Assembly: GCA_045537915.1 (NCBI GenBank)
Contig: JAZSQK010000056.1
Location: forward strand, 1-21,681
Source: SFWF01 sp045537915
Lineage (GTDB): Bacteria; Bacillota; Clostridia; Oscillospirales; Acutalibacteraceae
Direction of reading: 5' to 3'
DNA: 21,681 bases
Shown: one piece after another, positions 7,711-15,644 of the stretch
How the letters are laid out: each line of letters starts with the position of its first letter
How positions within the stretch are numbered: the first letter of the stretch is position 1
Position numbers and translations under genes: made by a program
Notes under the pieces: model-generated
Told to the model about the DNA's origin: nothing
Seen by the model: only the letters and a program-made list of their open reading frames with translations
Databases searched by the model: none

Positions 7711-7737
7711 TTAGCAGACAGCACACGAGAGTGCTAA
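7711..7737 (+). promoter_or_regulatory. CIRCE operator (HrcA binding site) with imperfect left arm
   Basis: TTAGCAGAC (7711-7719), nine bases, GAGTGCTAA (7729-7737). The right arm is a perfect CIRCE half-site. The left arm differs from TTAGCACTC at its three inner bases. Position just after the transcription start and upstream of hrcA supports autoregulation of the operon by HrcA, released on heat stress. Confidence 0.88.
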
Positions 7738-7765
7738 AACAAAATTCAACGAAAGCGAGCGATAT

Positions 7766-8836
7766 ATGGAACTTAACGAACGCAAAAAAGCGATACTCAA
7801 ATCGGTAGTCGATGCATATATCGCGACAGGCGAGCCGGTCGGCTCGAAATATCTCACCGCAAACGCCGATTTCAACGTTTCGAGCGCTACGATAAGAAAT
7901 GAAATGAGCGACCTCGAAGACATGGGATATCTCGAACAGCCTCATACGTCGGCAGGAAGAGTTCCCACCGCGAAGGGATACCGCACCTACGTTGAAAATC
8001 TCATGGGCAGATATTATCTCGCGATGGAAGAGGTTGAGGTTCTTGACGAGGTTATCGAAAACAAGCTTCAAGAGATATCAACCCTCATGGAAGAAGCCAG
8101 CCACGCGATCGGCGAGGTAACCAACTACACCTCGTTCGCGTTTATCGGCGGAAGCGGAGAAGAAGCCGACAGATACGAAACGGTTCTTATCGGCGAGCAC
8201 GATTTTCTCCTCGTTATGATCTGCAAGGACGGTTCGGTCCGTTCAAGGCAGGTTAAAACGCAGGAAAAGATAGATGTTTCTGTTATGGAAACCGCAAAAA
8301 ACGCGCTCAACAAGTGCTTCACGAATATCACTCCCGAGCAGGTTAATCTTAACACCGTCTTGGAATTCGAAAACGCGATGGGCGAGCACAAATCGTTTGC
8401 AACCATGCTTCTTCGTGTAGTAAACGAAATGTTCAACTCCTTCGACAGCGAAAAGGTTCACATCGACGGAGTTACAAAGCTCCTCTCTCACCCCGAATTT
8501 TTCAACGTCGCGAAGGTACAAAGCGTGCTTTCCATGATCGAGGAGCGCAAGCGTTTTTCGGAGCTGATGAAAAAGGCGGTCCCCGGCCAGACGAGCATCA
8601 TCTTCGGTGAGGAAGCCGAAGGCATCGCGCCGCCCGGCACGGGATTTGTGTTCCATCCGATCAGTGTCGGCGGAAAGGTGGTCGGCGCGGTCGGTGTTAT
8701 CGGACCGAAGCGAATGGATTATAAAAAGGTTATCGCCTCCCTCGATTATTTCGCCGAAGGGCTGACAGGGCAGGTCGATAAAGAGCTCGGCTTTAATTCC
8801 GGATTTTTAATAGGAGAAGGCAACGATGGAAAATGA
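7766..8836 (+). CDS. hrcA: Heat-inducible transcription repressor HrcA
   Basis: HrcA represses the dnaK and usually groESL operons by binding CIRCE; folding of HrcA by GroEL links repression to chaperone load. The 356-residue product has the N-terminal winged helix, with KKAILKSVVDAYIATGEPVGS and then NVSSATIRNEMSDLEDMGYLEQPHTSAGRVPTAKGYR in family order (recognition helix around SSATIRNEM). The C-terminal GAF-like domain includes HPISVGGKVVGAVGVIGP and RMDYKKVIASLDYFA. Length is normal. The ATG has only a weak purine-rich site upstream, which may keep the repressor scarce relative to the chaperones. It is the first gene of hrcA-grpE-dnaK-dnaJ and overlaps grpE by 11 bases. Confidence 0.97.
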   Translation: MELNERKKAILKSVVDAYIATGEPVGSKYLTANADFNVSSATIRNEMSDLEDMGYLEQPHTSAGRVPTAKGYRTYVENLMGRYYLAMEEVEVLDEVIENKLQEISTLMEEASHAIGEVTNYTSFAFIGGSGEEADRYETVLIGEHDFLLVMICKDGSVRSRQVKTQEKIDVSVMETAKNALNKCFTNITPEQVNLNTVLEFENAMGEHKSFATMLLRVVNEMFNSFDSEKVHIDGVTKLLSHPEFFNVAKVQSVLSMIEERKRFSELMKKAVPGQTSIIFGEEAEGIAPPGTGFVFHPISVGGKVVGAVGVIGPKRMDYKKVIASLDYFAEGLTGQVDKELGFNSGFLIGEGNDGK

Positions 8837-9365
8837 GAAGATGAATAACGAAACCGAAGAAACGGTTGAAGAAGTAAAAGAAACCGAAAAAGAAGAAAAA
8901 AAGGCAAAAAAAGAAGAAAAGACTTCGAAAAAAGCCGAAAAAGAGATCGAATCGCTTAAAAGCCAGCTTGCCGAAAGCAACGATAAATATTTAAGGCTCG
9001 CGGCGGAATATGATAACTACCGCAAGCGCACGGCGAAGGAAAAGTCCGATGCCTATTCCGAAGCATATGCCGATGCGGTAAAGGCGATTCTCCCTCTCGC
9101 AGACAGTCTTGACAAAGCGCTTGAATTTTCGCCCGATGACGACGGAATCAAAGCGCTGTCGAAGCAGCTTGCCGATTCGCTTTCAATAATCGGCGTGGTT
9201 GCTCTCGAATCCGACGGAAAGGAATTCGACCCCAATTTTCACAACGCTATCATGCACGAGGAAAACGAAGAGCTGGGTGAAAACGTCGTTTCCCAAACCT
9301 TCCAAAAGGGCTATATGCTCGGCGAAAAGGTTATCCGTCCCGCAATGGTAAAGGTTGCAAACTGA
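8826..9365 (+). CDS. grpE: Nucleotide exchange factor GrpE
   Basis: GrpE is the homodimeric cofactor that ejects ADP from DnaK. The 179-residue product opens with about 45 very acidic and lysine-rich residues, low in complexity and likely disordered. A long coiled-coil helix follows, with LKSQLAESNDKYLRLAAEYDNYRKRT, the classic GrpE dimerisation segment. The C-terminal beta domain has VALESDGKEFDPNFHNAIM and VVSQTFQKGYMLGEKVIRPAMVKVAN, the family signature, complete to its end. A strong AGGAGAAGG site inside the end of hrcA precedes the ATG, and the genes overlap by 11 bases. A short hairpin lies between it and dnaK. Confidence 0.97.
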   Translation: MENEKMNNETEETVEEVKETEKEEKKAKKEEKTSKKAEKEIESLKSQLAESNDKYLRLAAEYDNYRKRTAKEKSDAYSEAYADAVKAILPLADSLDKALEFSPDDDGIKALSKQLADSLSIIGVVALESDGKEFDPNFHNAIMHEENEELGENVVSQTFQKGYMLGEKVIRPAMVKVAN

Positions 9366-9367
9366 TT

Positions 9368-9382
9368 CCCGTAAAAAACGGG
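9368..9382 (+). other. Small hairpin between grpE and dnaK
   Basis: CCCGT and ACGGG (5 bp) surround an AAAAA loop directly after the grpE stop, followed by an A/T-rich stretch without a real T run. It is too weak for a terminator. It could mark an RNA-processing or stabilising element that separates highly expressed dnaK from the genes upstream, but this is speculative. Confidence 0.3.
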
Positions 9383-9428
9383 TTAAAATAATAAATAATT
9401 ACATTTTTATAAAGGATGGTATTTAATT

Positions 9429-11276
9429 ATGGCAAAGATTATCGGTATTGACCTTGGTACGACCAACTCCTGTGTTGCCGTTTACGAAGGCGGCGAACCC
9501 GCAGTTATTCCCAACGCCGAAGGAAACAGAACTACCCCCTCCGTCGTTGCATTTTCTAAAACCGGCGAAAGAATGGTCGGTCAGGTCGCAAAAAGACAGG
9601 CTATCACCAACCCCGACAGAACCGTTATTTCGATAAAGCGCGAAATGGGTTCTTCGTTCAAGGTGGGTATTGACGGAAAGAACTATACCCCTCAGGAAAT
9701 CAGCGCGATGATCCTCCAAAAGCTTAAAGGCGATGCCGAAGCATATCTCGGCACCACCGTTTCGCAGGCGGTTATCACCGTTCCCGCTTATTTCTCCGAT
9801 GCTCAGCGTCAGGCAACCAAGGACGCAGGCAAGATCGCAGGTCTTGAGGTTCTTCGTATTATCAACGAACCCACCGCGGCCGCGCTTGCTTACGGTCTTG
9901 ATAAAGACATCGACCAAAAGGTTATGATCTACGACCTCGGCGGCGGCACGTTTGACGTTTCTATTCTCGAAATCAGCGAAGGTGTCTTCGAGGTTCTCGC
10001 TACCGCGGGCGATACAAAGCTCGGCGGCGACGACTTTGACGAAAAGGTCATGAACTGGATCGCGGAAACCTTCAGATCCGAATCCGGTATTGATCTCCGC
10101 AACGACAAAATGGCTATGCAGCGCCTTAAGGAAGCCGCAGAAAAGGCAAAGATCGAGCTTTCGGGCATGATGAGCACCAATATCAACCTTCCGTTCATCA
10201 CCGCGGACAGCACAGGTCCCAAGCACTTCGATGCAACTCTCACACGCGCTAAATTCGACGAACTCACCCGTGACCTCGTCGACAGAACCATGACACCCGT
10301 TAAGCAGGCTCTCCGCGATGCAGGTCTCCAGCCCTCTCAGGTCGACAAGGTTCTTCTTGTCGGCGGCAGTACCAGAATCCCCGCGGTTTACGACGCAGTC
10401 AAGAGCTTCATCGGCAAAGAGCCCTTCAAGGGAATCAACCCCGACGAATGTGTTGCTATCGGCGCGGCTATTCAGGGCGGCGTTCTCGGCGGAGACGTTA
10501 AGGACCTTCTCCTTCTCGACGTAACTCCCCTTTCGCTCGGTATCGAGACGTTGGGCGGTGTGTTCACCAAGATCATCGACAGAAACACCACTATTCCCGT
10601 TCAGAAGAGCCAGATCTTCTCTACCGCATCCGACGGTCAGCCCTCTGTTGAAATTCACGTTCTTCAGGGCGAAAGAGATATGGCGGCAAACAACACCACT
10701 CTCGGCAGATTTTCGCTCGACGGAATCGCTCCCGCTCCCAGAGGTGTTCCTCAGATCGAGGTTTCGTTCGATATCGATGCAAACGGTATCGTTAACGTAA
10801 AAGCGACCGATAAGGGCACGGGCAAGGAACAGCACATCACCATTCAGTCCTCCTCCAACATGAGCAAGGATGCTATCGATGCCGCTATCCGCGATGCCGA
10901 AATGCACGCCGAGGAGGATAAAAAGCGCAAGGAAGCCGTTGAAGTTAAGAACATGGCAGAAAGCCTTATCTTCCAATGCGAAAAGACCATCAACGAAGCC
11001 GGCGACAAGCTCTCCGACGCAGATAAGCAGCCCGTTAAGGACGCTATCGAAAAGCTCCGTTCCAGCGTTGCTTCGGACAACACCGATGCGATCAAGGCGG
11101 ACACGGATGCGCTTCAAAAGGCTATCTACGACGTAAGCTCCAAGCTTTATCAGCAGGCAGATCCCAACGGTGCGCAGGGCTTTGACCCCAATGCAAACGG
11201 CGGATTCAACGCCGAAAACGGCAACAACGGCAACGATTATTACGATGCCGATTTCACCGACAAGAGCTCTAACTAA
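9429..11276 (+). CDS. dnaK: Chaperone protein DnaK (Hsp70)
   Basis: This ATP-driven cytoplasmic chaperone cycles with DnaJ and GrpE. The 615-residue product is full length. The N-terminal ATPase domain has IIGIDLGTTNSCVAVYEGG at residues 4-22, then VPAYFSDAQRQATKDAGKIAG, RIINEPTAAALAYGLD, the phosphate loop IYDLGGGTFDVSILE and VLLVGGSTRIPAV. The linker DVKDLLLLDVTPLSLGIETLGG leads into the substrate-binding domain and helical lid. It ends with a short Gly/Asn-rich tail and DADFTDKSSN, close to the DADF end common in bacteria. It lacks the roughly 24-residue insertion of Gram-negative DnaK, as expected for Bacillota. Ribosome binding site AAAGGATGG precedes the ATG. A long minus-strand open frame across this gene is a shadow. 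Confidence 0.99.
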   Translation: MAKIIGIDLGTTNSCVAVYEGGEPAVIPNAEGNRTTPSVVAFSKTGERMVGQVAKRQAITNPDRTVISIKREMGSSFKVGIDGKNYTPQEISAMILQKLKGDAEAYLGTTVSQAVITVPAYFSDAQRQATKDAGKIAGLEVLRIINEPTAAALAYGLDKDIDQKVMIYDLGGGTFDVSILEISEGVFEVLATAGDTKLGGDDFDEKVMNWIAETFRSESGIDLRNDKMAMQRLKEAAEKAKIELSGMMSTNINLPFITADSTGPKHFDATLTRAKFDELTRDLVDRTMTPVKQALRDAGLQPSQVDKVLLVGGSTRIPAVYDAVKSFIGKEPFKGINPDECVAIGAAIQGGVLGGDVKDLLLLDVTPLSLGIETLGGVFTKIIDRNTTIPVQKSQIFSTASDGQPSVEIHVLQGERDMAANNTTLGRFSLDGIAPAPRGVPQIEVSFDIDANGIVNVKATDKGTGKEQHITIQSSSNMSKDAIDAAIRDAEMHAEEDKKRKEAVEVKNMAESLIFQCEKTINEAGDKLSDADKQPVKDAIEKLRSSVASDNTDAIKADTDALQKAIYDVSSKLYQQADPNGAQGFDPNANGGFNAENGNNGNDYYDADFTDKSSN

Positions 11277-11292
11277 GCTAATCGAACAACGG

Positions 11293-11318
11293 AAAGAGAG
11301 GAAGCCTTCCTCTCTTTT
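11293..11318 (+). terminator. Hairpin between dnaK and dnaJ, probable partial terminator
   Basis: AAAGAGAGGAAG (11293-11304) is followed one base later by its exact complement CTTCCTCTCTTT (11306-11317) and another T. The fold would be an approximately 10-11 bp stem with a small loop and a short T run. It lies inside the operon and 28 bases before dnaJ, so it probably attenuates rather than ends transcription, giving less DnaJ than DnaK. Confidence 0.65.
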
Positions 11319-11345
11319 CGTGGGTATATTAAGAGGTAACCACCA

Positions 11346-12485
11346 ATGGCAGAAAAAAGAGATTGCTATGAGATCTTAGGCATAAGCAAATCCGCCACGG
11401 ACGATGAAATAAAAAAAGCATATCGCAAAATGGCAAAGCAATATCACCCCGATGCAAATCCCGGCGATAAAACAGCCGAGAATAAATTCAAAGAGGTGAA
11501 CGAGGCCTATTCGATCCTTTCCGATCCCAACAAAAAAGCCAACTATGACCGTTTCGGCTATGCAGGTGTCGACCCTTCTGCGGGCGGAGGCGGATTTGGC
11601 GGAGGGTTTTCGGGCGGATTTTCCGAGGGAAGCTTCGACATGGGCGATATTTTCGACATGTTCGGCGGGATTTTCGGCGGCGGTTCACGCTCGAGCCGTG
11701 CGAACGCGCCCATGCAGGGTGACGATGTCGGCTTGAGGCTCACCGTCGAATTCAACGAAGCGCTTTTCGGATGTAAAAAGGACGTTTCTTTCACGCGCGT
11801 TGAAAAATGCCACGAATGCGGCGGAAGCGGTGCGGCAAAGGGAAGCTCTCCTCAAACCTGCCGTAAATGCAGCGGCAGAGGCACGATAAACGTCCAAAAG
11901 CGCACCCCGTTCGGAATGATGCAAAGCACGGTTCAATGTGACGAATGCGGCGGCAAGGGCAAAACCATACCCAACCCCTGCAAGGAATGTAAAGGAAACG
12001 GAACTTTAAGAAAGAGCAAAACGCTCGAAGTGAACATACCCGCCGGCATCGACAACGGTCAAAGAATCGCGCTTCACGGCCAAGGCAATTGCGGCATCAA
12101 CGGCGGTCCGAACGGCGATCTTATTATTCAGGTCATCGTCAAGAGCCACGAATTCTTCAAGCGCGACGGATTTAATCTGCGGCTTGAGCTTCCGATCACC
12201 TTTGCCGATGCGGCACTCGGCGCGAAGATAACCATACCCACCCCCGACGGCGAGGGCGAGCTTGCCATCCCCGAGGGAACGCAAAGCGGAACGACATTCT
12301 CCGTGCGCGGAAAGGGTGTCCCGAAGCTCAACGGAAAGGGCAGAGGCGATCTTCTTGTTACTGTCGTTATCGAAACGCCGAAGGGGCTTTCGAGAAAGCA
12401 AAAGGAGCTCCTTTCCGAATTCAGCAGGAGCATGAACGACAAAAACCATGCAAAACGAAAGAGCTTCTTCGACAAATTTAAATGA
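11346..12485 (+). CDS. dnaJ: Chaperone protein DnaJ (Hsp40, type I)
   Basis: DnaJ delivers unfolded clients to DnaK and stimulates its ATPase. The 379-residue product has all four type I parts. The J domain (1-70) carries the essential HPD in KQYHPDANPGDKTAENKF. A Gly/Phe-rich linker (about 77-115) follows. The zinc region has four CxxCxGxG repeats: CHECGGSG, CRKCSGRG, CDECGGKG and CKECKGNG. The C-terminal client-binding domains include VNIPAGIDNGQRIALHGQG and GDLLVTVVIETPKGLS. The ribosome binding site is AAGAGGT. It is the last gene of the heat-shock operon; a strong terminator follows, and prmA, which often comes next in Bacillota, is not here. Confidence 0.98.
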   Translation: MAEKRDCYEILGISKSATDDEIKKAYRKMAKQYHPDANPGDKTAENKFKEVNEAYSILSDPNKKANYDRFGYAGVDPSAGGGGFGGGFSGGFSEGSFDMGDIFDMFGGIFGGGSRSSRANAPMQGDDVGLRLTVEFNEALFGCKKDVSFTRVEKCHECGGSGAAKGSSPQTCRKCSGRGTINVQKRTPFGMMQSTVQCDECGGKGKTIPNPCKECKGNGTLRKSKTLEVNIPAGIDNGQRIALHGQGNCGINGGPNGDLIIQVIVKSHEFFKRDGFNLRLELPITFADAALGAKITIPTPDGEGELAIPEGTQSGTTFSVRGKGVPKLNGKGRGDLLVTVVIETPKGLSRKQKELLSEFSRSMNDKNHAKRKSFFDKFK

Positions 12486-12489
12486 TAAG

Positions 12490-12526
12490 AAAAATCTCCC
12501 AAACGGCTTCGTTGGGAGATTTTTTT
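12490..12526 (+). terminator. Terminator of the hrcA-grpE-dnaK-dnaJ operon
   Basis: ATCTCCCAA (12494-12502) pairs with TTGGGAGAT, extended by flanking A/T pairs (AAAA with TTTT), with a GGCTTCG-containing loop and a run of seven T. This is a textbook intrinsic terminator five bases after the dnaJ stop. Confidence 0.93.
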
Positions 12527-12607
12527 ATAAAAACCTCAAGCAAAAGCAATTGATTTTCAGCAAAAGTAAAGAACTTTCTTCTTTATAATATAATTATGTC
12601 AATATTC

Positions 12608-12636
12608 TTGATTTTTCATATTATTTGTGGTATATT
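12608..12636 (+). promoter_or_regulatory. Candidate extended -10 promoter for the tmk-like gene cluster
   Basis: TTGATT (12608-12613), 17 bp, TATATT (12631-12636), with TGG directly before the -10 (extended TGn motif). Transcription would start near 12643. A possible short hairpin (ACCCTCACGAAGGGT, 12664-12678) lies in the leader, just before the GGGGAGG ribosome binding site. Nearby TATAAT sequences at 12584 and 12589 lack a matching -35. Confidence 0.6.
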
Positions 12637-12694
12637 ATTAAATTGATAAAGAATCGATAACTATACCCTCACGAAGGGTTTGGGGAGGCTTAAT

Positions 12695-13372
12695 ATGAAA
12701 AAACGGCTTATTGCAATCGACGGGCTTGACGCATCGGGCAAGATGACACAAACCGAAATGCTTAAAGATCTGCTCGAAGAAAAGGGCATTCCCTACCGTT
12801 ATCTTTCCTTCCCCACCTACGATGCCGATTTTTCCGCCCACGTCAATATGTATTTACAGGGCAGGTTCGGCGACGATCCCGAAGCCGTAAACCCTTTTGC
12901 GGCAAGCAGCTTTTTCGGTGCAGACAGATATTGTTCTTTTATGCTCGATTGGAAAAAGGATTACGATAACGGAGCGATCATTCTCGCAAACCGTTACACC
13001 TCCGCCAACGCGGTCCATCAGCTTTCGAAGCTCGACGAGAGCGAGTTCGATTCTTTCCTCGATTGGCTTATGGATTACGAATATAAAAAGCTCGGAATCC
13101 CTTCGCCCGACGCAGTGGTTTATCTTTGTGTTCCGCCCGAGGTTTCTCAAAAGATGATCCAACACCGCTGTGACGAAACAGGAGCGCAAAAGGATATCCA
13201 CGAAAACAACAAAAAGCATCTTGAAAACAGCTATAAAGCGGCTCTCTATTCGGCAGAAAAGCTCGGCTGGATCAAGATCGATTGCGCCGAAAACGAAAAA
13301 ATGCGTTCCCGCGAGGATATCCAAAAGGAGATTGTTGAAAATCTCAAAGGAATAATTCCGGAGCTTGCATGA
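12695..13372 (+). CDS. tmk: Thymidylate-kinase-like deoxynucleotide kinase
   Basis: The 225-residue product fits the dTMP kinase fold, which converts dTMP and ATP to dTDP for DNA synthesis. It has a P-loop GLDASGKMTQ near residue 10, the substrate segment LSFPTYDADFS, a GADRYCSFM helix, and VPPEVSQKMI before the lid region. Two key positions deviate from textbook Tmk. The residue after the Walker A lysine is Met rather than Ser/Thr, and the DRY-type motif reads NRYTSANAVHQ, with Asn for Asp. A divergent clostridial Tmk-like subfamily with GKATQ is familiar to me from memory, so substrate identity is less sure than the fold. The ATG at 12695 follows GGGGAGG by six bases; an in-frame TTG at 12680 would be part of that site and is rejected. 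Confidence 0.82.
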   Translation: MKKRLIAIDGLDASGKMTQTEMLKDLLEEKGIPYRYLSFPTYDADFSAHVNMYLQGRFGDDPEAVNPFAASSFFGADRYCSFMLDWKKDYDNGAIILANRYTSANAVHQLSKLDESEFDSFLDWLMDYEYKKLGIPSPDAVVYLCVPPEVSQKMIQHRCDETGAQKDIHENNKKHLENSYKAALYSAEKLGWIKIDCAENEKMRSREDIQKEIVENLKGIIPELA

Positions 13373-14121
13373 TGAGTTATCCGCAAGAAGCGAAGGATCT
13401 GTTTCTCGATTGCTTCGATTCCGATGAAAACGAAGCCGAGATAATTCTATCGTTCGCCCATGCTTTCGGAGAGATATCCCTGTCTTATCTCGAAAACGAG
13501 CCCGCAAACATGATCTGCCGCACTGAGATCGGTTGCGGAGGTTTCACGGCGGATTATATCTTCGCCTGCTGTACCGAACCGAAATTCCGAAACAAAGGAA
13601 TTTTCAGCAGAAGGCTTATCGATGCCGTCGGAGATAAAACCGCGTTTTTGATCCCCGAAAGGAAAGAGCTTTTCTCGTTTTATCAAAAGCTCGGGTTCGA
13701 GCCGATCATTCATCTCGAAGCCGAATTTTTCGGCATCGGCTGTGCAAAGGACGTCAACGACGTCTCCTGCCTTTACGATAAATATGCCGAATCGGAAACC
13801 TTTCCCCGAAAAAGCAAGCCCTTGTTCGAAGCAACGCTCAAAGCGTTCCTCGCTTACGGAGGAAGGATAAAGGAAAAAGACGGTGTTTTTATGCTTGTGA
13901 GGGACAACGTCGTGACCGAATTTTTCGGAAAAAGCAAAAGCCTTGCGATCGACGCGGTCGAAAATTGCCTCGACGGATGTTTTACGGTCTTGATGCCCGC
14001 ATCGTTCGAAGAACAGCTTAAAAGCAAAGGCGTTAAATATGAAAAAAAGAGCATTGCGATGGCAAAAAACATCGATCCGTCACAGATGCCTCAAATATAT
14101 CTCAATAATCTTTTCAACTGA
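13369..14121 (+). CDS. GNAT-family N-acetyltransferase
   Basis: The first approximately 120 of 250 residues form a GNAT acyl-CoA-binding domain. Motif A is CTEPKFRNKGIFSRRLIDAV (about 68-87), carrying the RxxGxx pyrophosphate loop, and motif B ends with FSFYQKLGFEPI. The C-terminal half looks like a second, degenerate GNAT-type lobe, ending in MAKNI and IYLNNLFN, a tail I associate with clostridial GNAT proteins. The acceptor substrate cannot be read from sequence. The start overlaps the stop of the kinase gene (ATGA); a second ATG follows directly. The DJ-1 gene begins 12 bases downstream, so it is within the same transcription unit. Confidence 0.8.
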   Translation: MMSYPQEAKDLFLDCFDSDENEAEIILSFAHAFGEISLSYLENEPANMICRTEIGCGGFTADYIFACCTEPKFRNKGIFSRRLIDAVGDKTAFLIPERKELFSFYQKLGFEPIIHLEAEFFGIGCAKDVNDVSCLYDKYAESETFPRKSKPLFEATLKAFLAYGGRIKEKDGVFMLVRDNVVTEFFGKSKSLAIDAVENCLDGCFTVLMPASFEEQLKSKGVKYEKKSIAMAKNIDPSQMPQIYLNNLFN

Positions 14122-14133
14122 AAGGAAGAAAAA

Positions 14134-14679
14134 ATGGCTACCGTTTATATGCTCCTCGCCGAGGGGTTTGAAGAAACCGAGGCGATCGTTCCCGCCGACC
14201 TGCTTAAACGTGCAGGCGCAAACGTCGTTCTCGTTGCAACCGAAGGCGATCTTCACGTGAAGAGCGCTCATGATTTCATCATCACTGCCGACATACTTCT
14301 TGACGATATCCGCCGCGAAGAAATGTCCTGCCTCGTCCTTCCGGGCGGCGCGAAGGGGACCGAATCGCTCGGCGAGAATTCTCAGGTTTTATCGCTCATC
14401 GAATATGCCGCAAATCGCGGTGTTTACATCGGCGCTATCTGTGCCGCTCCTTCTATCCTAGGCAAAATGCGTCTTCTCGACGGCAGAAACGCCGCCGTTT
14501 ATCCCGGGTTCGACGAAGCTATGCAATATGCGAACATAACCGGCAAGAAGGTCGAACACGACGATATTTTCATCACTGCCGAGGGCATGGGTGTATCGCA
14601 CGAATTCGGCTTTAAGCTTATCGAAGTGATGTTCGGCGCACAGGATGCCGAAGAAATCCGCAATTTGGTCAGGTTCTGA
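14134..14679 (+). CDS. DJ-1/PfpI family protein
   Basis: The 181-residue product is a single DJ-1/PfpI domain. The N-terminus MATVYMLLAEGFEETEAIVP carries the conserved glutamate (residue 14 or 15) that supports the reactive cysteine. LVLPGGAKG forms the next loop, and GAICAAPSIL holds the nucleophile-elbow cysteine Cys103. Members of this branch (YajL/DJ-1 like) are linked to oxidative or glyoxal stress protection or to protein and nucleotide deglycation, but activities are debated; I infer only a stress-related cysteine-dependent role. The ribosome binding site is GAAAGGAAG. It is close behind the GNAT gene. Confidence 0.88.
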   Translation: MATVYMLLAEGFEETEAIVPADLLKRAGANVVLVATEGDLHVKSAHDFIITADILLDDIRREEMSCLVLPGGAKGTESLGENSQVLSLIEYAANRGVYIGAICAAPSILGKMRLLDGRNAAVYPGFDEAMQYANITGKKVEHDDIFITAEGMGVSHEFGFKLIEVMFGAQDAEEIRNLVRF

Positions 14680-14709
14680 TAATTAACAAAAACCAAGCAA
14701 GGAGGTGTT

Positions 14710-15627
14710 ATGATGACCGACGCATGGAAAGAAAAATTTAAAAGCTCTCTCATCACGACACCCTTGCTCGTGATATTCGTCATAACCGCAATGCAGCTGT
14801 CCAAGTTCGCGCTGACGCGCCTCGACAGCGATACTAACGTGTTCGTCGCCGTGGGCATTATACAGCTTATTGTCCTTGCAATGCCTTGCGTGATCTATTA
14901 TCTGCTTAAAGGCAGAAAGCTTTCCGAGCCGATCCTTGTCGTTTCGAAAAACGGACCTCAGCTTTTGTTTATCATCTTCTCCGCAATGCTTTTCATAAGC
15001 GGAATGCTGCTTATTAAGTTTTTCTATTTTGTCAATTACGGAGGAGTGGCTTCGCTCGTTAATTTCTACAAGGATTTTTCGGGCACGACCGAGGGCGCGG
15101 GTCATCTTGAGATTATCCTTTCGCTGATAATAATCCCCGCTGTTTGCGAAGAATTTTTCTTCAGAGGAATTATTTTCAACGAATACCGTAAATACGGAAC
15201 GGCAAACGCTGTTATCGTCTCCGCGATTTGCTTCGCAATGCTGCATTTTTCATTTGAAAACATGCTTGTTTATCTTTTCACGGGGCTTTTGCTCGGCTTT
15301 GTCACGGCTATGACAAAATCTATAATCCCCTCGATACTTTTGCACCTTTTGAGCAACACCCTGAGCATTTACGCAAGCGACGAATTCCTGCGTGTTACCG
15401 TTGTTAAAAACGGCTCGTATTTTATTGGGTTCGTTCTTGTTATCCTTACGGGAGCTTCGCTTCTTCTGGTTCTTTCGCGCGTGGAAAGCATTTGCCACTC
15501 CTTCGCCGAAAAGCCGCCGATAGAATCGCTTCCGCCCAAAAGCTCCGAATATTGGGTAAAGGTGTTTTTCTCGCCATCGTTTATTATACTTGTAATTGCA
15601 TTTGTATGCTTTACGCTTTTTGGATAA
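14710..15627 (+). CDS. CPBP family intramembrane metalloprotease
   Basis: The 305-residue product is a multi-pass membrane protein with about eight hydrophobic segments. It contains the CPBP (Rce1-like, Abi) motifs: EEFFFRG with Glu147, Glu148 and Arg152, FAMLHF with His179, and HLLSN with His212 and Asn216. These form the metal-dependent glutamate/histidine active site buried in the membrane. A hydrophobic helix at the end (SFIILVIAFVCFTLFG) closes the protein. Bacterial members take part in peptide maturation, self-immunity to bacteriocins, or stress signalling; no bacteriocin gene is visible here, so its target is unknown. Start ATG with a perfect AAGGAGGTG site; a second ATG follows at 14713. 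It is 17 bases before mltG. Confidence 0.9.
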   Translation: MMTDAWKEKFKSSLITTPLLVIFVITAMQLSKFALTRLDSDTNVFVAVGIIQLIVLAMPCVIYYLLKGRKLSEPILVVSKNGPQLLFIIFSAMLFISGMLLIKFFYFVNYGGVASLVNFYKDFSGTTEGAGHLEIILSLIIIPAVCEEFFFRGIIFNEYRKYGTANAVIVSAICFAMLHFSFENMLVYLFTGLLLGFVTAMTKSIIPSILLHLLSNTLSIYASDEFLRVTVVKNGSYFIGFVLVILTGASLLLVLSRVESICHSFAEKPPIESLPPKSSEYWVKVFFSPSFIILVIAFVCFTLFG

Positions 15628-15644
15628 ATTAAGGAGGAATCGTT

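Noticed and set aside
9423..11117. A 564-codon open frame on the minus strand across dnaK
   Set aside because: It mirrors dnaK codon by codon. Strong codon bias in dnaK is known to leave long antisense frames open. The translation has no recognisable domain, and the plus-strand DnaK is complete.
12664..12678. ACCCTCACGAAGGGT hairpin before the tmk-like gene as a riboswitch or terminator
   Set aside because: The stem is short with no T run and no recognisable aptamer; it may only shape the leader.
14710..15627. CPBP protease as a bacteriocin immunity or abortive-infection system
   Set aside because: No bacteriocin precursor, transporter or defence gene is nearby; neighbours are housekeeping genes.
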